A DNA stretch of 64,000 nt from CAYRHN01 sp964424115. GTDB lineage: Bacteria > Chloroflexota > Anaerolineae > Anaerolineales > Anaerolineaceae. Positions within the stretch are counted from its first letter, which is position 1. Each line of letters starts with the position of its first letter. Below the pieces are notes generated by a model. That model did no database searches and was not told the origin of the DNA. It saw nothing but the letters and a program-made list of their open reading frames with translations. Positions 58,621-64,000 of the stretch are shown piece by piece. Location: assembly GCA_964424115.1 (NCBI GenBank), contig CAYRHN010000003.1, forward strand, positions 1 to 64,000, in the 5' to 3' direction. The position numbers were made by a program, and so were the translations under genes.

Positions 58621-59686
58621 TTTTTCTCTGCCCGATACTTTTTCTTTCAACGCCCCCACCCGGCGGGTCTTGGCCGCGATCCTCTTTTGCTTCCAGCCCG
58701 TCTTCGAGCCCGGCGATATTTCGGCCTTCCCAACCGTCGCCCCGCACACCCTGAAATTTTACTCCCAAAAGTGGAAAGACCTGGGCGCGGCAGCCTGCCT
58801 GGAGCCGCACCCAGGCAGAACCGAAATCAAATTCAGTCCTCCCGATCCAGTCAGCCGGCAGGAAGCCGCCGCCAACGAGAATTTTATCCGCCAGGAATGC
58901 CTCAAAGAGCACCACCGGCTGCTGAGCGCATTTCCCCTGACAGACGATAACGTGGATCAATACGCCGACGCGCTGCATAAAAGCCGCCTGAAACGGCAAA
59001 AGGAATTGCAGGCCTGGCTGCTGGACCGCCTGCAAATCCTGGGGCTGCGCGCGCAAAACCAATATTCCCCCTGGCCAGCAGGCGAGAGCGCCGCAGAATG
59101 GAAATTCGATTTTCCGATCAAAGGCACCCCGGCGCAGTTTGGGGTCATGCTTCAACCCTTCATCGCGACCCTGCAAACGCAGGCAGAGCATGCCAGGCTC
59201 ACCTGCCAGGTGATCGCTTCAGGAAAAAAGGCCAACCCGGATATGATCCTGCCGGAAGCCAACCCGGTAAAAATCAAGCTGGCCGGGCCGCAAGGCGATC
59301 TTGCCATTCACGCTCACTTGCTGCCGGCAGGCGGCACCTTGCTGCGTATCCACCTGCAAGAAAAGCCCGCCCTGTGGCTGCTGTGGGACAACATCCGGGA
59401 TGAGCTGGAAAAGTTGGGCTGGTTTGAACTGCCGCAGAATTTATGGCCCGCTGCTCCCATCCAACCCGAAGCGCAACAGGAAACCAACCCCGAAACGGAG
59501 CTGTCAGGACCCTGGCTCCTGGTTTCAAAAACCAACAACAATCAAGATATCGTCCGCCTCCTCTACATGGGCCTGACCCACAAGGAAATAGGAACTCGCA
59601 TGGGGTTGGCGACGCAAACGATCACCAACCGCCTCAGAGACCTGCGGAAGATTCACGGGGAGAAGATCATTCCACGGAGAAGATGA
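58607..59686 (+). CDS. protein with C-terminal LuxR-like helix-turn-helix, otherwise unrecognised
   Basis: This is 359 residues from ATG 58607 (an upstream in-frame start at 58553 lies in the methylase fragment). The N-terminal part (APTRRVLAAILFCFQPVFEPGDI) and a Gln/Lys-rich helical middle region are not recognised. The end, QDIVRLLYMGLTHKEIGTRMGLATQTITNRLRDLRKIHG, is a clear LuxR/sigma-4-type helix-turn-helix. GC-rich, unlike the surrounding toxin cassettes. It may belong with the partition-like module from which the RHS island now separates it. Confidence 0.6.
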   Translation: MTANSFSLPDTFSFNAPTRRVLAAILFCFQPVFEPGDISAFPTVAPHTLKFYSQKWKDLGAAACLEPHPGRTEIKFSPPDPVSRQEAAANENFIRQECLKEHHRLLSAFPLTDDNVDQYADALHKSRLKRQKELQAWLLDRLQILGLRAQNQYSPWPAGESAAEWKFDFPIKGTPAQFGVMLQPFIATLQTQAEHARLTCQVIASGKKANPDMILPEANPVKIKLAGPQGDLAIHAHLLPAGGTLLRIHLQEKPALWLLWDNIRDELEKLGWFELPQNLWPAAPIQPEAQQETNPETELSGPWLLVSKTNNNQDIVRLLYMGLTHKEIGTRMGLATQTITNRLRDLRKIHGEKIIPRRR

Positions 59687-59720
59687 CTGAATGATTGAAA
59701 GTCATGCGCCTCGCCGTCCT

Positions 59721-59882
59721 CAGCGGCCCTCTGGCATAGAGGTAGCCCGTGGTCAATCCGGCGGTGGTGGCGCTGAGCACCCGGCTGCCGTTGAGCAGAT
59801 CCACCGTGTAGGTGCTGACCAGGGTGTTGGAGGTCATTTCCAATCGCTCTCCCAGCCCATTATATTCCATCGTGGCGGTGGT
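59721..59882 (-). pseudogene. RHS-core fragment
   Basis: The minus strand reads MEYNGLGERLEMTSNTLVS, TYTVDLLNGSRVLSATTAGL, TTGYLYARGPL, then leaves the RHS frame. It follows the TolB-like lipoprotein gene (59947-61062) on the same strand, the same order as at 34566 and 62350. Confidence 0.8.
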
Positions 59883-59946
59883 TTTTATACTACACCACCT
59901 AGCCTAAAAGGCTGAGAGGAAGCTGGGGATAAATAGGTTCGTATCA

Positions 59947-61062
59947 TTATGGAGACACTAACCAAATCGGAAAATTTGCGTCCATTGATGAATCGGTTAA
60001 GGCCCTACGATCACTTCCATCAACATTCATTATAAATAATTGACTATTTTCATCTCTCAGTCTCGAAGAAAATACAATTTGTTTCCCACCTGGGGACCAA
60101 GAGGGATTTGAATCGATCCGATTCTCAATGGTTGATAAATTTTTCAAGCTGCTTCCGTCTGCGTTAACGGTATAAATCAAATATTGATTCCCTTTTTTTA
60201 CAGAAAGCAACACTTTATCTCCGTCCGGCGCCCATATTGCGTTCTCAAGATAACCAAAATCACCATTCATCAATACAGTTTTATCGGTTCCATCCGCGTT
60301 TATGGTTAATAAAGTTATAAGACCGCCTCTGTTTTGAAAGTACATTACCTTTTTTCCGTCTGGAGCCCAAGCAGGTCTGTAATAAATAGAATCAGAAGGA
60401 TTTGTTAACAGGAACAATTCGTGGGTGCGCAGGTCTAATTTATATATATTCGAAACGAAAGGGCCAAAAGGGCTAAGAGTTGACATATTAAAAACCAGAT
60501 AATTTCCATCTGGTGACCATGATAATGTACCATATTGGTTTTGTGTGTTATTTTTGCTTATCTTTTGAATAGAATCGTCTTCCAAGTTTACGATAAACAA
60601 ATCATTAGTCCATAAATCATTTTCTTCACTCATCAAAACAGAATCACGGTCGGAGATAAAAGCAATTCTTTTTGCGTCCGGTGCCCAAGAGAATGAATAT
60701 TCATTTCCATTACTTTGTGTTATATTCTTCGTTTGGCCTTTTTTTAAATCGACAACATAAATCTCAAAGTTTCCATCATAATTTGCCGAATAGGCAATAT
60801 TTTCAGGGTTTGGAGACGGGATTATTCCAAATGTTTCAGAAGCGTGAACCATATCAGAAAGAACATCCACTTTTTGTAATTGAGATCCATCTGGAAAGAT
60901 TTGAAAATATTCCAATCTATTTTCCGCGTTCGATTGAAATAGAATTCTTCCATTATACTCAACCGGATTACCTTCTTGCGCCGGAACGCATCCAATGATT
61001 ATGTAAATTAGAAATAAGCTAATGCCTAACTTAATCATATTTTTCATCATCATACTATTCAC
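59947..61062 (-). CDS. TolB-like beta-propeller lipoprotein following the 3D-domain tip (candidate immunity)
   Basis: This is 371 residues from GTG 61062, which overlaps the end of the 3D-domain tip by 8 nt and has GGAG 5 nt upstream. The internal ATGs at residues 4-6 are alternatives. Lipoprotein signal: LGISLFLIYIIIGC. About six TolB/PD40 blades (SWAPDAKRIAFISDRDS, SWSPDGNYLVFNMS, AWAPDGKKVMYF, IWAPDGDKVLLSV, SWSPGGKQIVFSS). AT-rich. A surface-facing or periplasmic propeller translated with a cell-wall-type effector is what an immunity protein would look like; cargo of unknown function is the alternative. Confidence 0.8.
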   Translation of the reverse strand: MNSMMMKNMIKLGISLFLIYIIIGCVPAQEGNPVEYNGRILFQSNAENRLEYFQIFPDGSQLQKVDVLSDMVHASETFGIIPSPNPENIAYSANYDGNFEIYVVDLKKGQTKNITQSNGNEYSFSWAPDAKRIAFISDRDSVLMSEENDLWTNDLFIVNLEDDSIQKISKNNTQNQYGTLSWSPDGNYLVFNMSTLSPFGPFVSNIYKLDLRTHELFLLTNPSDSIYYRPAWAPDGKKVMYFQNRGGLITLLTINADGTDKTVLMNGDFGYLENAIWAPDGDKVLLSVKKGNQYLIYTVNADGSSLKNLSTIENRIDSNPSWSPGGKQIVFSSRLRDENSQLFIMNVDGSDRRALTDSSMDANFPIWLVSP

Positions 61063-62326
61063 TAATTCTCCAGACTTTAATATTTTGCTTCGTTCCTAAT
61101 TCGAGTGCTTCTGCTCGCGAAGTAGCACCAATGAAAACATCAATATGTTTTATATCTTCAAATGAACCAGTATCATCGACTGTAAAAATTTGTGAATACC
61201 CATCAATTTTCACTTTGTCCCCATTACGTAACCCATTTGGTCTACTCAATTCCTGGTCGGATATTGCTACACTAGACCACGCTACTCCTTCTCTGAATCT
61301 ACCGCCTTTCCCATATGTAAAAAACCAAGTGGTTGGATCTGTTGTATTCCACCAATTCCCATTATTTGGATATACCTCATTTCCTGTTCTAATCCAATCG
61401 ATTGTAACGTAGGTTATCCCATCTTCTGCCAATCCAGTTCCTTGAAGTGGAATACCTTTATTTACATTGTATATAAACTCTCTTCTAAATTTTCTGTTAC
61501 CTAAACCTCCTACAAGCACATAATCTCTTGGAAAGGCTGCATCATCACTCTCCATCGCATAGTGATAATGGGTTATCTTCCAATCACTACCTAGATCTTC
61601 TAGAGTTATTTCTGTAGGCGTCGGCGTAAAGGTTGGCGCTTGTGTGTGCGTCGGCGTGACCGTTGGCGTAGTGGTTGGCGGCAAGGTGGGAGTCTGCGTC
61701 GCCAACGGACACATAGTAGGTGTTCCATTTCCTTCCGACCCAGCGCTGCACGCCGCGCCAAACGCCACCACGGTCAGGGTCAGCAAGATGAACACCACCC
61801 ACCTTCCGGCCTTGCCGCGCCTGTCCTTGCGGGACTGCACGAACAAAGCCGCCAGGCTGAGCGGGCCGAGGATCGCGCTGGTCAGGTCGGGCAGGTAAGG
61901 ATTGGCGCTGCCGGATCGTCCCTGGCGGGTGAGGAAGCGCCCGGTGGCGGGATCGTAATACTGCCCATTGCCCACATACACCAGCCCGGTGGCGGCATCC
62001 GACCAGCCGCCCAGGTAGCCCCACACCAGGCTGTCCGCGCCGCTCTGCCACAGCACCTCGCCCCACGGGGAATAGCGCACGGCGAAGAGCCCCTCGCCGT
62101 CCCCATCCGTCACCTGGCGCACCAGGTTGGCGCGGTCGGTCAGGTAGTACGACCAGCCGCCGTTTGAATATTCTGCCAGCGGCCCCCGGGCGTATAGATA
62201 GCCCGTGGTCAATCCGGCGGTGGTGGCGCTGAGCGCCCGCCCGCCGTTGAGCAGATCCACCGTGTAGGTGCTGACCAGGGTGTTGGAGGTCATCTCTAGT
62301 CGCGCTCCAAATCCATTATATTCCAT
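61055..62326 (-). CDS. orphan RHS tip with lipoprotein-like segment and 3D (peptidoglycan hydrolase) domain
   Basis: The frame is closed by TAG just upstream of the RHS homology (starts NTAYQITATMEYNG), so the ATG at 62326 is inside the core and the cassette is probably silent. Order: RHS core (YYLTDRANLVRQVTDGDGEG, GQYYDPATGRFLTRQGR, residues 1-140), a basic n-region plus hydrophobic segment ending in Cys (RWVVFILLTLTVVAFGAAC, ~175-195), a Thr/Pro linker, and a C-terminal ~190-residue part. The latter ends in the 3D pattern DKVKIDGYSQIFTVDDTGSF...HIDVFIGATSRAEALELG, found in MltA/YuiC-like transglycosylases. The tip half is AT-rich. Confidence 0.78.
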   Translation of the reverse strand: MEYNGFGARLEMTSNTLVSTYTVDLLNGGRALSATTAGLTTGYLYARGPLAEYSNGGWSYYLTDRANLVRQVTDGDGEGLFAVRYSPWGEVLWQSGADSLVWGYLGGWSDAATGLVYVGNGQYYDPATGRFLTRQGRSGSANPYLPDLTSAILGPLSLAALFVQSRKDRRGKAGRWVVFILLTLTVVAFGAACSAGSEGNGTPTMCPLATQTPTLPPTTTPTVTPTHTQAPTFTPTPTEITLEDLGSDWKITHYHYAMESDDAAFPRDYVLVGGLGNRKFRREFIYNVNKGIPLQGTGLAEDGITYVTIDWIRTGNEVYPNNGNWWNTTDPTTWFFTYGKGGRFREGVAWSSVAISDQELSRPNGLRNGDKVKIDGYSQIFTVDDTGSFEDIKHIDVFIGATSRAEALELGTKQNIKVWRISE

Positions 62327-62353
62327 CGTGGCGGTGATCTGGTAGGCAGTGTT

Positions 62354-63322
62354 CTACGGTTCCCAATCTGGTTCGGCATAAAATGTGTTTGGTAAGCGAT
62401 CAGATATGTAAACAATTTCACCACTTTGAATATTTATCCGGTAGATTTGATCCCGATAAGCCGATCCATAATTAGAAGTGAACGCAAGGTATTTACTATC
62501 CGGAGACCAGGTCAAGCGACACATGCTAGTATAACCCTGACAATAAAAGTTCAAATAAAAATCCGGCCAAATATCATCTGGAGAAAACATTGGTTGATAT
62601 AACCACTTGAATCCTGACCCATCTTTATTGATTAATGCCAACCCAACCACCGGGCCTTCAGGCCATTTTTCCGCATAGCGCATGAAGGCAATTTGCTTCC
62701 CATCTGGCGACCATGTCGGATTCCAACCATCTGTAAGATAAATGGATTGGGTATTCTTCGAATTGACTAGAAAAATTTTGATTTTTCCATCTTGATATTT
62801 AGGCATAGCAATTAAATCTTCAACAGGAGACCAATCGGAACGAAATAAATCTTCCTCCTTACAGGATATTTCCCCATCTAGAGAAATAATGCATTGAGTT
62901 GATTCACAGCCAGCAAGGATGTGGCTATCATCTGAAGACCAACTAAGCCAGTCAATTCTATTTGAACAATTATTAGAAAGATCAATTTCTCGAATCGTTT
63001 GCGGAGAATAGGTAATTAAATGATCTTGGGGAAATTTGAATAAATCAGGTATCGTGCTGGAATCCAAAATACAGATACTACCTGTATTTTCTGGAGGACA
63101 CCCCACAGCAATTTTACTACCATCTCTTGACCAAGAAACTGTCCCTGAATATTCACCCAAATATTGTTTGCGATTTCCTTCCCCATCTGTTAGATAGAGC
63201 GACTCTTTTTGATCACTGTTCTCAAGATATATGATGTGTCCAATAGGTTTCTTGGGGGTACAACTTACACATAATATTCCAATAAAACACAAAACAAATA
63301 TCCATTTATTATGTTTCATCAT
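62354..63322 (-). CDS. TolB-like beta-propeller lipoprotein following the amidase tip (candidate immunity)
   Basis: The 322-residue protein has a lipoprotein signal WIFVLCFIGILCVSC. TolB blades include SWSRDGSKIAVGC, SWSSDDSHILAGC, TWSPDGKQIAFMR and TWSPDSKYLAFTS. It starts 11 nt after the amidase-type tip gene (AAGGCGG site) and ends at the junction with the next RHS core fragment. AT-rich. Same gene order as the lipoprotein at 59947, but the two proteins differ clearly in length and sequence, as expected for immunity proteins matched to different effectors. Confidence 0.8.
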   Translation of the reverse strand: MMKHNKWIFVLCFIGILCVSCTPKKPIGHIIYLENSDQKESLYLTDGEGNRKQYLGEYSGTVSWSRDGSKIAVGCPPENTGSICILDSSTIPDLFKFPQDHLITYSPQTIREIDLSNNCSNRIDWLSWSSDDSHILAGCESTQCIISLDGEISCKEEDLFRSDWSPVEDLIAMPKYQDGKIKIFLVNSKNTQSIYLTDGWNPTWSPDGKQIAFMRYAEKWPEGPVVGLALINKDGSGFKWLYQPMFSPDDIWPDFYLNFYCQGYTSMCRLTWSPDSKYLAFTSNYGSAYRDQIYRINIQSGEIVYISDRLPNTFYAEPDWEP

Positions 63323-63333
63323 TACCGCCTTAA

Positions 63334-63999
63334 CTATCGTGCGCTCATTAGTACAATTGCAATCTCAGAGATATATACATTATTTGTATCATCAATAGAT
63401 CTCGGCAAAATCATTCCAGGACCCGAATGCTCCACAACCCGTGGTTTCTTTCTGCTTACATCGCAAGGAACCTCTGGCTTAACACCATCAAGCCTGGTGA
63501 TTGCTTCAGGAATTTTGTATTGACTATCGCAAGTTTCGTTTTGTCCAGTATCGTATATTATTGCGGCATGAGTATAATCAGAAGATATACTGTGGTCGAG
63601 ATAGAAAACAACATCACCCGGTTGAATCCGACCGACATTATTTTTTAGTAAATTTTCCCACTCACTTTTTCCCCGAATTGGGCCATAGGCTGAATTATCA
63701 GACCAAGAGCCTTGCAACTCATTTCTTGCGCTTATGGAGGGATAACCCAAACCACCATTAGCTTTACTTCTAGTTAAATATTTATAGAGGTCGGGGGCTC
63801 TATTCCAGGGATCTGGATCATTAATCCCTGGTGAAGTTGGATACCAATTATTTGGTTGGTCTTCAATAATATTTCCTTCTCTTAAAGCCCTTGACACAAA
63901 ATTTGTACAATCGTTACCCACAATGATTTCCGAATCTGAAAAATGTTCAAATGCCCATTCAGCCGCTTTATTTCCGAGATAAAGCTGAGATGTATTAAT
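63334..63999 (-). CDS. amidase-type (amidase_6/CHAP-like) effector tip, 5' partial
   Basis: The frame runs off the right edge of the window; at least 221 residues are present. NKAAEWAFEHFSDSEIIVGN then DCTNFVSRALREG carries the catalytic Cys of the amidase_6 family. PGDVVFYLDH...DYTHAAIIYDTG supplies the His, and VVEHSGPG the C-terminal conserved element. Such domains cleave peptidoglycan peptides. By analogy with the neighbouring cassette it is likely the tip of an RHS protein whose core lies beyond 64000. Followed after 11 nt by a TolB-like lipoprotein gene. Confidence 0.75.
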   Translation of the reverse strand: MNTSQLYLGNKAAEWAFEHFSDSEIIVGNDCTNFVSRALREGNIIEDQPNNWYPTSPGINDPDPWNRAPDLYKYLTRSKANGGLGYPSISARNELQGSWSDNSAYGPIRGKSEWENLLKNNVGRIQPGDVVFYLDHSISSDYTHAAIIYDTGQNETCDSQYKIPEAITRLDGVKPEVPCDVSRKKPRVVEHSGPGMILPRSIDDTNNVYISEIAIVLMSAR

Positions 64000-64000
64000 T

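Overview
The window looks like chromosomal DNA of a filamentous-type Chloroflexota bacterium, most probably Anaerolineae. This is an inference from GC-rich coding sequence, many secreted Thr/Pro-rich proteins, RCC1-repeat and YD/RHS giants, 'IGQP...LCAGFW' secreted proteins and the recurring C-terminal tail hydrophobic-LP-hydrophobic-R/H that I associate with this phylum. No rRNA, tRNA or CRISPR was seen.

Layout. 1-19.2 kb is ordinary GC-rich chromosome: a TolB-like propeller fragment, a secreted beta-helix protein, a TetR regulator with divergent SDR genes and palindromic operators, two HAD phosphatases, an orphan thiamine-diphosphate E1 alpha/beta pair, small secreted and lipoproteins, a subtilase with a strong terminator, an OmpR-type two-component pair, an SDR/PanE-like pair and pxpA. 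19.3-28.3 kb is a tandem cluster of five secreted RCC1 proteins (four of 14 repeats, one of 7), separated by debris of pxpA, an ICMT-like methyltransferase and another RCC1 gene. 28.4-34.4 kb holds an ANT(6)-like adenylyltransferase, a divergent cytidine deaminase/GNAT pair and a DUF362-ferredoxin-glycosyltransferase operon.

34.4-44.4 kb is accessory: RHS debris, an AT-rich TolB-like lipoprotein, interspersed palindromic repeats, a 1048-residue secreted protein, a frameshifted REP-associated transposase with a 10-bp tandem repeat at the frameshift, small lipoproteins, and an arfB gene with a GGQ-less copy. 44.4-47.8 kb is a plasmid-style module: ParM-like actin, small ParR-like protein, coiled-coil protein and Replic_Relax-like wHTH protein, closed by a strong terminator.

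48-64 kb is a polymorphic-toxin island. A full-length 2371-residue RHS protein carries a SitA6/DUF2380-like nuclease tip and is followed by a double-CXXC immunity gene. Downstream lie an orphan tip with a CdiA-type endonuclease domain and its immunity candidate, an internal RHS fragment, a broken DNA-methylase piece, and, on the opposite strand, two more orphan tips (3D-domain and amidase-type, both apparently peptidoglycan-directed). Each of these two is directly followed by a TolB-like beta-propeller lipoprotein. Tips and partners are AT-rich while the RHS cores are GC-rich and nearly identical, as expected for exchangeable cassettes.

The most interesting candidates are the RHS-tip/TolB-lipoprotein pairs as a possible effector-immunity class, the shared C-terminal LP tail as a possible sorting signal, the repeat-controlled RAYT frame, and a set of apparently leaderless promoters (TATAAT 6-8 nt before ATG).
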